From Deltaproteobacteria bacterium (GTDB lineage: Bacteria > Desulfobacterota > Syntrophia > Syntrophales > JACQWR01), in contig JACQWR010000018.1 of NCBI GenBank assembly GCA_016209105.1, positions 242,030 to 306,029 of the forward strand: a stretch of DNA of 64,000 bases, in the 5' to 3' direction. The notes under the pieces are model-generated. The model worked only from the letters and a program-made list of their open reading frames with translations, was not told where the DNA came from and made no database searches. Positions 39,689-50,106 of this stretch are shown in pieces. Each line of letters opens with the position of its first letter. The first letter of the stretch is position 1. Both the position numbers and the translations under genes were made by a program.

Positions 39689-40501
39689 ATGGAAAGCAAG
39701 ATTGTGAGCGCTGTCAAGCTGAAGCATCATCCCGTCGCGTTGATCTGGAGCGATAAAAAACCGGAAGGAACGGTGCAGTTTCAGGAGGGCAAGTGGGGCT
39801 GCGTCATGTGGCTTATCGCGTCTGCGGCCAAGGGAAAGACGGCTGCCTGCGACCGGAAGACCTTCGGCTGCTTCGGCGGCGGCGTGGGCCTGGGCTTCGG
39901 CAACCAGTACAAAAACTTCCCCGGCGGCGAGGAGTGCTTCTGCCGTTTCCTTTCCTCAGGAAACGAGGGATGGGAAAAGGGCCGACAGGCGGCCCAACGG
40001 GTGAAGCCCTTCCTGCGGGAAGAGGCCTTCGATAATTTCCTCCACGGGGAACGCTACATCAAAACGCCGCAGCAGGTGGAAAAATTCACGGCGCGCCTGC
40101 CCATGACCGACATCCCCGCCCAACACGTCGTCTTCAAGCCCCTGGAGCAAACGGACCCGGCAAGGAACAATGTCCAGGTGGTGATCTTCTTCGCCAATCC
40201 GGACCAGGTTTCCGCATTGGTGGTGCTGGCAAACTACGGCCGCGATGATAATGAAACCTGTTTTATTCCCTTTGCGGCGGGCTGTCAGACCGTGGGCATT
40301 TATCCCTACAAGGAAGCGCAGTCGGCCAAGCCGCGGGCGGTTGTGGGACTTACCGATATTTCCGCGCGGGGAGAGATTGGCCGGCAATTAGGCCATGATC
40401 TGATGACCTTTGCCGTGCCGCTCGCGCTGTTTAAGGAAATGGAGTCAAACGTGGAAGGATCGTTCCTGGAGAGGCACAGTTGGAAAACCCTCTGTGAATA
40501 A
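39689..40501 (+). CDS. DUF169 domain-containing protein
   Basis: KHHPVALIWSDKKPEG..GCVMWLIASAAKGKTAACDRKTFGCFGGGVGLGFG. Confidence 0.8.
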   Translation: MESKIVSAVKLKHHPVALIWSDKKPEGTVQFQEGKWGCVMWLIASAAKGKTAACDRKTFGCFGGGVGLGFGNQYKNFPGGEECFCRFLSSGNEGWEKGRQAAQRVKPFLREEAFDNFLHGERYIKTPQQVEKFTARLPMTDIPAQHVVFKPLEQTDPARNNVQVVIFFANPDQVSALVVLANYGRDDNETCFIPFAAGCQTVGIYPYKEAQSAKPRAVVGLTDISARGEIGRQLGHDLMTFAVPLALFKEMESNVEGSFLERHSWKTLCE

Positions 40502-40512
40502 AGCCCCTTCGC

Positions 40513-40581
40513 GTCATTCCCGTGAAGACGGGAATCCAGGGCTTTTCGGCTGCTATGGACTCCCGCCTCCGCGGGAGTGAC
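40513..40581. repeat. Inverted pair of the same GTCATTCCCG family, between convergent genes
   Basis: GTCATTCCCGTGAAGACGGGAATCCAG ... GACTCCCGCCTCCGCGGGAGTGAC. Confidence 0.85.
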
Positions 40582-40607
40582 AGGATTTTTGCTCTTTTTC
40601 TTAGTCG

Positions 40608-41375
40608 TTAGTTCTGATCCTTGATGAGCATGGTGGAAGGATCGAGAATGAGCGCCTGCTGACTCGACGCGCTGGGGGCGCCCTTCAGGGCAATGATATG
40701 AATGTCCTTGCCGGACGGCCTGAGCTGAAGAGCAACATCGAACAGGTCGTCCACGCCCTGGAGCGGCTTCGGCATGGCGCCGGGAACTGCCTCCTCATGG
40801 CGATGGGTATGCACGGCAAACCAGACGTGGAGCCCCCGCTTGCCGGCAAGCGCCTTTAATTCCGTAAGGGTTTTCCGCACCGTCTCGTTAAAGTGAAGCC
40901 CGTCAATGATGACCATCTGGGGCGCGAAAATGCCCTGCTCCGTGAGATCGGTGATTCTCTCTTCCAGACGGGGCGCGCTAAACCCGTCAACCTTGAACGT
41001 CATGATGAACCGGTGGGGCAGTATGCTTTCCCAGAACTGGCTTATCTGCGCCACGTTATACAGTTTGGTAAGATCATCAAAAAGCTCCTTATACCAAAGG
41101 CTGACCTTGGTAACGGGATCCTGCAGGCTGATATGGAGAACGTTCTTTCCTCTCAGCATGGTGCTTAAGGCTATTTGGACCATAAGCGCCGTTTTGCCCG
41201 TGCCGGCATGGGCAAGCACGGCGCCGAACCCCCCCGCGGGAATGATGTCCTCCTCCTCGTATCCCATGAGTTGCAGGGGATTGCGGAGGATAAGCTCTTT
41301 TTTCAACATTCTTATATTCCTGTCTTTTAAGTGAAGGACCGTTGCCTTGCGTTTAACGGCAATAGATGACTGCAT
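40608..41375 (-). CDS. RecA/DnaB-like P-loop ATPase
   Basis: GGFGAVLAHAGTGKTALMVQIAL Walker A; MVIIDGLH Walker B-like; start possibly internal at MLKKEL. Confidence 0.7.
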   Translation of the reverse strand: MQSSIAVKRKATVLHLKDRNIRMLKKELILRNPLQLMGYEEEDIIPAGGFGAVLAHAGTGKTALMVQIALSTMLRGKNVLHISLQDPVTKVSLWYKELFDDLTKLYNVAQISQFWESILPHRFIMTFKVDGFSAPRLEERITDLTEQGIFAPQMVIIDGLHFNETVRKTLTELKALAGKRGLHVWFAVHTHRHEEAVPGAMPKPLQGVDDLFDVALQLRPSGKDIHIIALKGAPSASSQQALILDPSTMLIKDQN

Positions 41376-41461
41376 ACGCTGCTGCTTTTTCCTTTGTCCT
41401 TATAGTATAAAACCGCTGAGCAGTAAATATCCCGGCTGAAACGTGACGGCGTACCGCCGGA

Positions 41462-43549
41462 TTACGCGGCGCTCTTCTTGCGGGCGGCCACTTCCTCGGC
41501 AATCTTCTCCGCAATGGACTGCGGCACCTGCTTATACAGGGCAAACTCCATGGTGAACTGCGCCTTGCCCTGCGTGGCCGATCTTAAAATCGTGGAGAAA
41601 CCCACCATCTCGGCGAGCGGCACCTGCGCCTCCACGACGCACATGACCCCTTCGTCCTGGGCGCCCACGATCATCCCGCGGCGCTGATTCAAAAGTCCCA
41701 TGACGGCGCCCTGAAATTCCGTAGGCGTTTCCACGACGACCTTCATGATAGGCTCATGGACAACCGCCTTGGCCTTGGCATATCCCTCGCGGAATGCCCC
41801 ACGGGCCGCGGCCTGAAAGGCCATGTCGGATGAATCCACGGCATGCGAGGCCCCGTCGTTGATGACCACCTTGACGCCTGTGACGGGAAACTCCAGTTTC
41901 GGCCCTTTCTGCAGGCACAACCGGAACCCCTTTTCGCAGGCGGCAATGTACTGGGTGGGGATGGAACCGCCCCTGACCTCGTTCTCGAAAACGAAATCCC
42001 CATCGGCGACAGGTTCCAGGTATCCCGCCACGCGGGCGAATTGTCCGGCGCCGCCGGTCTGTTTCTTGTGCGTATAGTTGAATTCCGCCCGCTGGGTAAT
42101 CGTCTCGCGGTAGGAAACGCGGGGGTTTCCCGTCGTGACCTCGGCCCCGTATTCGCGGCGCATCCGCTCCACATACACTTCCAGGTGCAGCTCCCCCATC
42201 CCCTCGATGATCGTCTCGTTCGTTTCCGGATCCACGTGACTCCGGAACGTGGGATCTTCTTTGGTAAACCGGCCCAGGGCCTTCGCAAGATTCACTTCAG
42301 ACTTGTTATCCTTGGGGACAATGGCGAGCGAAATGACAGGATCAGGCACGAACATGGAAGTCATGCTCATACTGATCCCGGGGGAGACAAACGTGTCGCC
42401 GGAAGAACATTCAATCCCGAACAGGGCGCCGATGTAACCGGCGGGAATGGCCTCAATGTCCTCCATCTGGTCCGCATGCATGCGCACGAGCCGGCCGACC
42501 TTGACTTTTTTCCCGGTACGGGAATTCACGATGGTGGAACCCTTGGCAATCGTTCCCTGATAGACGCGAATATAGGTAAGCTGACCGTATTGTCCGTCTT
42601 CAAGCTTGAAGGCCAGCGCCACGATCGCTTTATCGGAATCACCGGACAGGATAACCGGAGTCTCATTGTTCTCCATGTCCAGCGCTACGTTTTCCACGTC
42701 GGATGGACAGGGCAACAGCATGGTGACCGCATCCAGCAGGGGCTGGACGGCTTTGTTCTTGTATGCCGACCCCAGACAAACGGGGGTGAGCCGGCGGCTG
42801 AGCGTGCCTTTGCGGATGGCAGCAATAAGCAGTTCCTCCGGGATTTCCTTTCCCTCGAGGATCGCATCGGTAAGTTCGTCGGAAAACAGGGACGCGGCAT
42901 CTATGAGTTCTTCCCGCTTTGCCTTGGCTTCCGGCAGCAGGTTCTCCGGAATCGCCTCCGCGCGGACGTCTTCACCGTTGGGTCCGTCAAAGTAAAACGC
43001 CTTCATGGAAACGAGGTCCACGACCCCCTCGAAATTACTCTCCAGTCCGATGGGTATCTGCATCGCCACGGCGTTGTGCCCGAGCTTCGACTTAAGCTGG
43101 GAAACAACCCGGTCGGGGTTGGCGCCGCTCCGGTCGCACTTGTTCACGAACGCGATGCAGGGGACCTTGTACCTCTTCATCTGCTGGTCCACGGTAATAG
43201 ACTGAGACTGCACCCCGCCCACCGAACAGAGGACGAGCACCGCCCCGTCAAGAACGCGCAATGAGCGCTCCACCTCGATGGTAAAATCAACGTGACCGGG
43301 GGTATCAATGATATTGATCTCATGCCCACGCCACTCGCAGAACGTGGCCGCGGAGGCGATGGTTATGCCGCGCTCCTTTTCAAGCTCCATGGAATCCATG
43401 GTAGCGCCCACGCCGTCCTTGCCCTTGACGTCGTGGATGGCGTGGATCCTTTTCGTGTAGAAGAGAATCCTCTCGGTAAGCGTCGTCTTGCCCGAATCTA
43501 TATGGGCGCTGATGCCGATGTTCCTTACTTTGCTGTTTTCGCTGTTCAT
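41462..43549 (-). CDS. fusA: Elongation factor G
   Basis: [43 protein letters not shown] start chosen. Confidence 0.95.
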   Translation of the reverse strand: MNSENSKVRNIGISAHIDSGKTTLTERILFYTKRIHAIHDVKGKDGVGATMDSMELEKERGITIASAATFCEWRGHEINIIDTPGHVDFTIEVERSLRVLDGAVLVLCSVGGVQSQSITVDQQMKRYKVPCIAFVNKCDRSGANPDRVVSQLKSKLGHNAVAMQIPIGLESNFEGVVDLVSMKAFYFDGPNGEDVRAEAIPENLLPEAKAKREELIDAASLFSDELTDAILEGKEIPEELLIAAIRKGTLSRRLTPVCLGSAYKNKAVQPLLDAVTMLLPCPSDVENVALDMENNETPVILSGDSDKAIVALAFKLEDGQYGQLTYIRVYQGTIAKGSTIVNSRTGKKVKVGRLVRMHADQMEDIEAIPAGYIGALFGIECSSGDTFVSPGISMSMTSMFVPDPVISLAIVPKDNKSEVNLAKALGRFTKEDPTFRSHVDPETNETIIEGMGELHLEVYVERMRREYGAEVTTGNPRVSYRETITQRAEFNYTHKKQTGGAGQFARVAGYLEPVADGDFVFENEVRGGSIPTQYIAACEKGFRLCLQKGPKLEFPVTGVKVVINDGASHAVDSSDMAFQAAARGAFREGYAKAKAVVHEPIMKVVVETPTEFQGAVMGLLNQRRGMIVGAQDEGVMCVVEAQVPLAEMVGFSTILRSATQGKAQFTMEFALYKQVPQSIAEKIAEEVAARKKSAA

Positions 43550-43736
43550 GCTGCCTATTCCCGTCTTCCTGAAATTGAAGTTCCTTAAAAAACAAAATGC
43601 GCGTTTCCGCGCTGAAAATAAAAAATCCCTCAATGGAAAAACCAATGGGGGACACCCGTGGCCGTCAGTATGATGGCGGTACTCTATTCATTTATGCCGA
43701 TTTTGTCAAGCATTTTTTTGAATTCATCATTCCCCG

Positions 43737-44429
43737 TCAGCGGGTTTCAGAAAGCTCCCGGTCATCTCCCGTATCGCTGATCGGCATGCCCTTCTTGTTT
43801 CCCCGGGCCAAGAGGTAAACCGCCGGCATAATCGCCAACAAGGTGCCGGTAACCACCGGTAGTGCCACCTGTTTGGGCAGATACTCATAGAGGCCCAGAA
43901 TGCCGTAGAAGATGAATATCATGGCGGCAATCCATTTGACCGCCCTTTCCGGAATCTTCTTGCCCAGGGTTATGCCCACGACGATCCCCAATGCGTCCGC
44001 GATAATCATCGCCGTCGTCGTGCCTATCCATACCGGCACGATGGACTGATATTTGGCGGCCATGGCAACCGTTGCAAGCTGTGTCTTATCTCCCATTTCT
44101 GCAAGAAAAAAAGCAACGAATACCGTCCAGAAGGGACTGAAATTGAATCGTTTGTCCTCGCCTTCCAGTTCGTCGCCACGAATCGTCCAGAGCCCGAACA
44201 GAACAAAAGAAGCCGCCGCCGCGATCTGCACAGTGCGAATCGGTATGATGTCCGTAATATAGTTTCCCAAGACCACAGCCAGAAAATGGTTGGCCGCCGT
44301 GGCCATTAATATTCCCCCCATTACCACCTTTACTTTGAACCGCGTTGCCAGCGCCATAGCCAGCAGCTGGGTCTTGTCCCCCATCTCCGCCAGTACCACG
44401 AATGCCAGCGATGCCCAAAATGCGGTCAT
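43737..44429 (-). CDS. TMEM165/GDT1 family putative divalent cation (Mn2+) exporter
   Basis: Two E-M-G-D-K-T-Q motifs (VVLAEMGDKTQLLAM, FFLAEMGDKTQLATV); multiple TMs. Confidence 0.92.
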   Translation of the reverse strand: MTAFWASLAFVVLAEMGDKTQLLAMALATRFKVKVVMGGILMATAANHFLAVVLGNYITDIIPIRTVQIAAAASFVLFGLWTIRGDELEGEDKRFNFSPFWTVFVAFFLAEMGDKTQLATVAMAAKYQSIVPVWIGTTTAMIIADALGIVVGITLGKKIPERAVKWIAAMIFIFYGILGLYEYLPKQVALPVVTGTLLAIMPAVYLLARGNKKGMPISDTGDDRELSETR

Positions 44430-44447
44430 TTCTCCTCCTGTTACCCG

Positions 44448-44585
44448 AAAAAAAAGCGAGGCCTTTAGCATAACAATATCGTCACGCTAAAGGTCTCGCT
44501 AATTGGCGTTTACCCAACAGCAAGGCCAGGCGGCATGCCGCCAGCATGTTGACCTTGCTTTTGTTAGCTACTCCCCTTTAGATGC
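44448..44585 (-). ncRNA. yybP-ykoY (Mn2+) riboswitch with intrinsic terminator
   Basis: Minus strand: AAAGGGGAGTAGCTAACAAAAGCAAGGTCAACATGCTGG..TTGCTGTTGGGTAAACGCCAATTAGCGAGACCTTTAGC then GCGAGACCTTTAGC..GCTAAAGGCCTCGC-T8. Confidence 0.9.
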
Positions 44586-45007
44586 TTTAACCTACCCCAT
44601 GTCGTTCGGAAATTCAAGATGTTTTTCCAACCGTCGCGATAATCCCGCATTTGAAGCTCTCCTTGAGCACGCTGCGGAGAATCTTCGATTCTCAAGGAAT
44701 ATATATCGTTAAACATTCGCTCGCTGCCGATTCTGATGCGCCTTGACAGGGAGGGGGCGAAGGTATATCTTTTCCATGCGATACACGCCATCCGACGACG
44801 ACAACGTGCAGTAGCCGGGAACGGTAATGTATGGATTCAGAACGCGATTCACAAAACATGGTCAGCCCTGCACAGGAGCTGCCGATCTTATCCGGTTCGC
44901 CTTGCTGACCGAAAAGAATGTTGCTGAGGGAGGAGGGTTTCCCCTCGGATTCTTACGCGTCTGAAAGAAACACCTCACCAGATAAAAAAGCGAAAGGGAA
45001 TCACACT

Positions 45008-45259
45008 ATGCCGCCAAAAATAAAAATCTATACCTTGAGCACCTGCAGCCACTGCCGGGACGCAAAGAGGTTCCTGACGGAACACGGCGTCCCCTACGAA
45101 TTCACGGAGGTGGACATGCTCGAAGGCAGCGAAAGAGCAGCCGTCATCGAGGAAGTGAAGAAATTCAACCCGCGATGCACTTTCCCGACGATCATCGCGG
45201 GAGATCACGTGATCGTGGGTTTCAACGAAAAGGAAATCCGCCAGACACTGGAGTTGTGA
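45008..45259 (+). CDS. Glutaredoxin family protein
   Basis: IKIYTLSTCSHCRDAKRFLTEHGVPYEFTEVDML (CxxC). Confidence 0.9.
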   Translation: MPPKIKIYTLSTCSHCRDAKRFLTEHGVPYEFTEVDMLEGSERAAVIEEVKKFNPRCTFPTIIAGDHVIVGFNEKEIRQTLEL

Positions 45260-45591
45260 TGGACGCAAACCAGCTTTACGAGATGCTCAGGAAAACGCAG
45301 GAACCAAAGGGGTATTTTTTCCACCGGGACAGGGAACGGGCACGGGAAATACTCCGCGACCTGCTTGTCAACAAGGAACGCTACGGCTACATGGCCTGTC
45401 CCTGCCGGCTGGCGGCGGGAGACCGCGAGAAGGACCGGGACATCATCTGCCCCTGCGTGTACAGCAAAGAGGACATAAAGGAATACGGAAGCTGCTACTG
45501 CAATCTCTACGTCTCACGGGAATGGAACGAGGACAAGATTCCCCACGTCTACGTCCCCGAGAGAAGGCCTCCGGGAAAATTGACCTTTTGA
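45259..45591 (+). CDS. Ferredoxin-thioredoxin reductase catalytic domain protein
   Basis: YMACPCRL..DIICPCVYSKEDIKEYGSCYCNLYV (CPC/CPC/CYC); start overlaps the glutaredoxin stop. Confidence 0.9.
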   Translation: MDANQLYEMLRKTQEPKGYFFHRDRERAREILRDLLVNKERYGYMACPCRLAAGDREKDRDIICPCVYSKEDIKEYGSCYCNLYVSREWNEDKIPHVYVPERRPPGKLTF

Positions 45592-45636
45592 AAAGCCGCT
45601 TCGTTACCGGCCATTATCAGCCCATCAATCGGGAAT

Positions 45637-45680
45637 AAAAAAAGCAGGCCTTCCTGCGCTGCCGGAAGGCCTGCCTAACT
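45637..45680 (-). terminator. Rho-independent terminator
   Basis: Minus strand GGCAGGCCTTCCGGCAGCGCAGGAAGGCCTGCTTTTTTT, just downstream of the 45722 gene. Confidence 0.8.
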
Positions 45681-45721
45681 TCTTTCCCGCACAAACTTCG
45701 CGGAACCGTATCCCTATCCTT

Positions 45722-46372
45722 TTATTGGGTAATCGTTACCGTGGGCGGACCGGGGTAGCATATAACAGTCCCCACTCCCACATTCTCGAAGGTCACCACG
45801 TTGGTTGTGTTAAAATTCACCTTCACCGACTTGGTTCCACCCTTCTTGACGATGATGTTCGGAAGCGTATCCAGATGGATCAGGTAGTTGCCGCTCAGCG
45901 TTTCGGTGGCCGGAAGAGATGAAGCAACGGCATCGGGAATCCTCGTGCTCCCGGTATTATAGCTTCCCGCGGCTGTAGAACAGGAAACGGCGCCGCTCGT
46001 GGTCGTAGAGGTTGTGTAGTACGTTACCCCCGCGCCGCCCCCAAACACACCCCCGGCATCCGTAACCTGCGCCTTCACCGACATCGTTCTGCTTAACGTC
46101 ACTTCCACCTGGGTATAGGTGCCCTCGGACAGGTTGGCGCCACTGACGTAATTAGCGACTACGCTCCCGGCAGTGACCGAGGCGATATCAAAGGTGAGGT
46201 CTCCCGAACCGGCAACATACCAGGTGCTAAGATCCGAGTTATAAACCCTCACCTGGCTTACGGTTACATTATAGACTACCGGCGAAGCAGTCAGCGTGGC
46301 CGCCCAGAGATTACCCGCCAGCAGCAAAACTGCCAGCATCGGCATACCTATTTTCGTTATGAACTTGCTCAT
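45722..46372 (-). CDS. Secreted hypothetical protein
   Basis: Signal peptide (MLAVLLLAGNLWAATL), beta-rich sequence. Confidence 0.7.
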   Translation of the reverse strand: MSKFITKIGMPMLAVLLLAGNLWAATLTASPVVYNVTVSQVRVYNSDLSTWYVAGSGDLTFDIASVTAGSVVANYVSGANLSEGTYTQVEVTLSRTMSVKAQVTDAGGVFGGGAGVTYYTTSTTTSGAVSCSTAAGSYNTGSTRIPDAVASSLPATETLSGNYLIHLDTLPNIIVKKGGTKSVKVNFNTTNVVTFENVGVGTVICYPGPPTVTITQ

Positions 46373-46384
46373 CGTTCCCCTCCC

Positions 46385-47401
46385 CTATTGTCTGCCGATC
46401 TGAACGCTAAAGCCGCCCGTCTCGGTCCATCTTTCCGTTTCGATTTTAAAGTTTCTCTCTACCCGGTCCAGTGTCCTGTCCTTGAGGTCTACGTTCGGAA
46501 GGGCGCTCTGGAATGAAGAGGAAAGCGCGGCAAAAACGTCCTTCGGCGCGAAACTGTCAACCCAGAGGGCCATGCGGACATCGCCGCGCCATTCCTGCGG
46601 CCCCTTGTTGTCATTGTAGGTCTCTACGTTAACCGTGAGGAAACTCAAGGGTTTTAGTTCCGCCCGGCCCTTCCAGCCTTCCAGGTCAGAGCCTTCCCGG
46701 AAATCGTACCAGTAGTGGCTGGCGAAAATCTTCATCCAGGGCAGATAGGGTACGGGCACGCCGAATTCAACGTCATAGCCGTTCCGGGCCGCCTCATACG
46801 TACTTGGCTTTACCAGACGGGCGGGTGACAAGGCAAAGTAACCGTTCAGCCGTGCCTCATAGTACTTGCCGATCGCTTCCAGGCCGACGCCCTGGCGGTA
46901 GTGCCGGTACGGATCCTGGTAATCAAAGAAGGTATTGATGCCCAGCATCAGGTTGTTGTCGAGAACCAGCCTGCGGTAACCAAGACCTGCAGAATAGGTG
47001 CCGTAGCTGTCCTGACCCGATGCGCGGAGATGGGTAAAAACGGTGTCCTTTTTATCGCCCGTCTGATAGAGGGGCTGTATTGTTTCCACGTAGTAGCGCG
47101 GTTTCTGGCTGCTCTCCATGACGGCGCCGATCGTCGTCCGTTTCAACCAATCCGGTATAGTGTGACCGACAGATTCGCCGCTTATTTGCTTATCGGCCGA
47201 AACCTTCTGCTGTTCCACTTGGGCCAGTTGCGGCAGTTCCCCCGGAGGCAGATCACGCAGAGGCCGAGCGTCCGGAGAAGGATATGATCGAGAAGGGAAG
47301 TCCCTCGCTATGGGTTCCCCGGCGTTGACGCCGCCATAAAAAAACAGAATAAAAACAACCATAATCAGTCTGGGGAAAACTTGCTTTCTCTTGATTTTCA
47401 T
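46385..47401 (-). CDS. Inverse autotransporter beta-barrel domain protein (intimin/invasin-like), no passenger
   Basis: YRRLVLDNNLMLGINTFFDYQDPYRHYRQGVGLEAIGKYYEARLNGYFALS..YDVEFGVPVPYLPWMKIFASHYWYDF. Confidence 0.85.
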   Translation of the reverse strand: MKIKRKQVFPRLIMVVFILFFYGGVNAGEPIARDFPSRSYPSPDARPLRDLPPGELPQLAQVEQQKVSADKQISGESVGHTIPDWLKRTTIGAVMESSQKPRYYVETIQPLYQTGDKKDTVFTHLRASGQDSYGTYSAGLGYRRLVLDNNLMLGINTFFDYQDPYRHYRQGVGLEAIGKYYEARLNGYFALSPARLVKPSTYEAARNGYDVEFGVPVPYLPWMKIFASHYWYDFREGSDLEGWKGRAELKPLSFLTVNVETYNDNKGPQEWRGDVRMALWVDSFAPKDVFAALSSSFQSALPNVDLKDRTLDRVERNFKIETERWTETGGFSVQIGRQ

Positions 47402-47563
47402 TGTTCATCTCCCTCTTTTAAGGATACACAAGGCCAAACACCCTATGATTCTATGCATTGGAGGGCCGGTAATAATAAATAATGGTTTTTTTGTCAATAC
47501 CCATATTGTTTTCCCCTTGCTCTATCTCATGTTGCCGCAGCCGGACGCGGAGGGCCACTTGAC

Positions 47564-49978
47564 ATGAACAGGCAAAATAACATATCGTATTTCAGCATGT
47601 TTCCACCGGGGAAACCCACCCCACGCGCAGCGCAAAATAATCGGATATCCTTTCGGCCGTGGGGACAAAAATCTTTCATGCCAGGTTGGCCAGCGAATAT
47701 GGCGAATAACAGGGAAAACGAAAGGGAAGAATCGGCCGCGATGCAGCACCCGCTTCTCTCCCCCGGTGAAACGGAAACCCTCCAGGGGGAAATCCAGCGG
47801 ATAACCTTCGCCAACGATGAGAACGGCTACGCCGTTGTCCGCTTGAAAGCCGCGGGACACTCCGAGCCGGTAACCGCCGTGGGAACCATCATTGCGCCGA
47901 AAGCCGGCGACCTCCTGAAACTCATTGGGCGCTGGGCGGTCCATCCCCGCTTCGGCAAACAATTCCAATTCGAGTCCGCAACCAAGGTAATGCCCACGAC
48001 GGCGAAGGGCATCGAGGCCTACCTGGCATCCGGCATTATCAAAGGCATCGGTCCCGTCATGGCGCAGCGCATTGTGGCGCGGTTCGGGGAGGAAACCCTC
48101 GATGTCATGGACCGGCGGATGGACAGGCTTTCCGAGGTGGAGGGCCTGGGGGAAAAACGCATTGACACGATGCGGGAGGCCTGGCAGGCGCAGAAGGCCG
48201 TGCAGGAGGTGATGCTCTTCCTCACCGCCCACGGCGTTACGCCCGGATACGCGACGAAGATATTCAAAAAATACGGCAGAGACGCGATCCCCCTCCTGAC
48301 GGAGAACCCCTACCGCATGGCGGACGAGATAGCGGGCATCGGATTCCTGATCGCCGACCGGATCGCCGGTAAGCTGGGATTCCCCGCCGACCATCCCCTG
48401 CGGCTGGAGTCGGGAATCGTGCACACCTTGGGGGAAGTTACCAGGAACGGGCACGTCTACTACCCCAGAGAGGAACTGCTTGTCGAAACGGCAAAGCTCC
48501 TGGGCGCGGACCGGGAACCGGTTGCCCACGCCCTGGAAAGCGCCGGCCGCAAGCGGATGGTCGTCATCGAAGAGGACGCCGTGTATCTTCGGGATATCCA
48601 TCTCCATGAACGGGGATTGGCCGCCTTCCTCGCGGACCTCCTGGAAAAGAAAGACAGCGGGCCTTTGGGCGCGCTCCCGTTTGAAGAGGAGATCGGCGGC
48701 ATCGAACGCGATCTGGGCCTCATCCTGGCGGAAAATCAACGCGAGGCCGTACGGGTGGCGTGCAGCTACGGGGTGATGATCTGCACCGGCGGTCCCGGCA
48801 CAGGCAAGACGACCATGATTCGCGCCATCGCGGAGATGTATATACGGAAGGGGATGAACATTATCGCCTGTGCGCCCACGGGACGCGCGGCCAAGCGCAT
48901 GAGCGCAAGCCTCGGCTTCGAGGCGAAGACCATACACCGGACACTGGAATACTCCCCCCAGTCGGGAACTTTTCAGCGCAGCCGCGACAATCCCCTGCCC
49001 TGCGACCTCATCATCGTGGATGAGATGTCCATGGTGGACACGAGCCTGATGTACTTCCTCCTCCGGGCCGTGCCAGTGGCGGCCACGGTCATCCTGGTGG
49101 GCGACATACACCAGCTCCCCTCCGTGGGTCCGGGCAACGTCCTGAAAGACCTGATAGACTCGGGGATAATACCCGTCGTCCGTCTCACACAAATCTTCCG
49201 ACAGGCGGAACAGAGCAACATCATCATCAATGCCCACAAGATCAACAGCGGCCGGATTCCCACGGCATCGGACTTCGGCGGCGATTGCACCTTCATCGAA
49301 AAGGAGCTCCCCGAAGAGGTTACGGCCTTTGTTCTCCATACCATCGGGGAATTATGCCGGCAGTGCGGAGGCGCGGCAACCGGGGCACAGGGAATAATAC
49401 CCGGTCTCCGGTCGGCGGAGAACCGGCGCGACATCCCGGCGCTTGCGCTCAAGGATTGCCAGGTGATCGTTCCCATGAACCGGGGCGTCCTCGGGACGGA
49501 CGTGCTGAACGACATGATGCAGGATTTTCTGAACCCAAATCCCGTGGCCTTTAACCGGGCGGGACGGAAATTCAAGCTCGGCGACAAGGTCATGCAGATC
49601 AAGAACAACTATGATCGCGACGTTTACAACGGCGATATCGGCTGCATCGCGGCCATTGACGGCGAAGCGCAGGAAATCGTGGTGGATTACGAGGGACGGG
49701 GAGCCGTCGTGTACGACTTCGAGGACGTCGAGGAGATCGCTCTGGCCTACGCAATCACCGTCCATAAAAGCCAGGGATCGGAATACCGCTACGTGATCGT
49801 GCTCTGCACGACCAACCACTGGATCATGCTGCAGCGGAGCCTGCTCTACACGGCGATTACCCGCGGCAAGGAAGGCGTCATCCTCGTGGGGACGAGACGG
49901 GCGCTGGCCGCCGCCGTCCGAAACGACAAGCCCCAGCTCCGCTATACCCGGCTGCGCGAGCGATTGCTCAACGGATAA
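47564..49978 (+). CDS. recD2: SF1B DNA helicase RecD2
   Basis: CTGGPGTGKTTMIRAIAEMY, VDEMSMVDTSLMYFLL, AITVHKSQGSEYRYVIV; true start may be ATG 47699. Confidence 0.93.
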   Translation: MNRQNNISYFSMFPPGKPTPRAAQNNRISFRPWGQKSFMPGWPANMANNRENEREESAAMQHPLLSPGETETLQGEIQRITFANDENGYAVVRLKAAGHSEPVTAVGTIIAPKAGDLLKLIGRWAVHPRFGKQFQFESATKVMPTTAKGIEAYLASGIIKGIGPVMAQRIVARFGEETLDVMDRRMDRLSEVEGLGEKRIDTMREAWQAQKAVQEVMLFLTAHGVTPGYATKIFKKYGRDAIPLLTENPYRMADEIAGIGFLIADRIAGKLGFPADHPLRLESGIVHTLGEVTRNGHVYYPREELLVETAKLLGADREPVAHALESAGRKRMVVIEEDAVYLRDIHLHERGLAAFLADLLEKKDSGPLGALPFEEEIGGIERDLGLILAENQREAVRVACSYGVMICTGGPGTGKTTMIRAIAEMYIRKGMNIIACAPTGRAAKRMSASLGFEAKTIHRTLEYSPQSGTFQRSRDNPLPCDLIIVDEMSMVDTSLMYFLLRAVPVAATVILVGDIHQLPSVGPGNVLKDLIDSGIIPVVRLTQIFRQAEQSNIIINAHKINSGRIPTASDFGGDCTFIEKELPEEVTAFVLHTIGELCRQCGGAATGAQGIIPGLRSAENRRDIPALALKDCQVIVPMNRGVLGTDVLNDMMQDFLNPNPVAFNRAGRKFKLGDKVMQIKNNYDRDVYNGDIGCIAAIDGEAQEIVVDYEGRGAVVYDFEDVEEIALAYAITVHKSQGSEYRYVIVLCTTNHWIMLQRSLLYTAITRGKEGVILVGTRRALAAAVRNDKPQLRYTRLRERLLNG

Positions 49979-50106
49979 GCAGCGGCGGGGGTAGGACGGC
50001 AGACTTGTATTGACGAAATCGGCCGGGGCGCTATTTAGCCTGAGGCAACCGCGGGATGGAACTTCAATAAAAAATACCCGACATTCTGCAGGGAGGAATA
50101 AACAAG

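Noticed and set aside
47522-49339. 605-aa minus-strand ORF opposite recD2
   Set aside because: Shadow ORF of a GC-rich gene; the plus strand has unmistakable RecD2 motifs.
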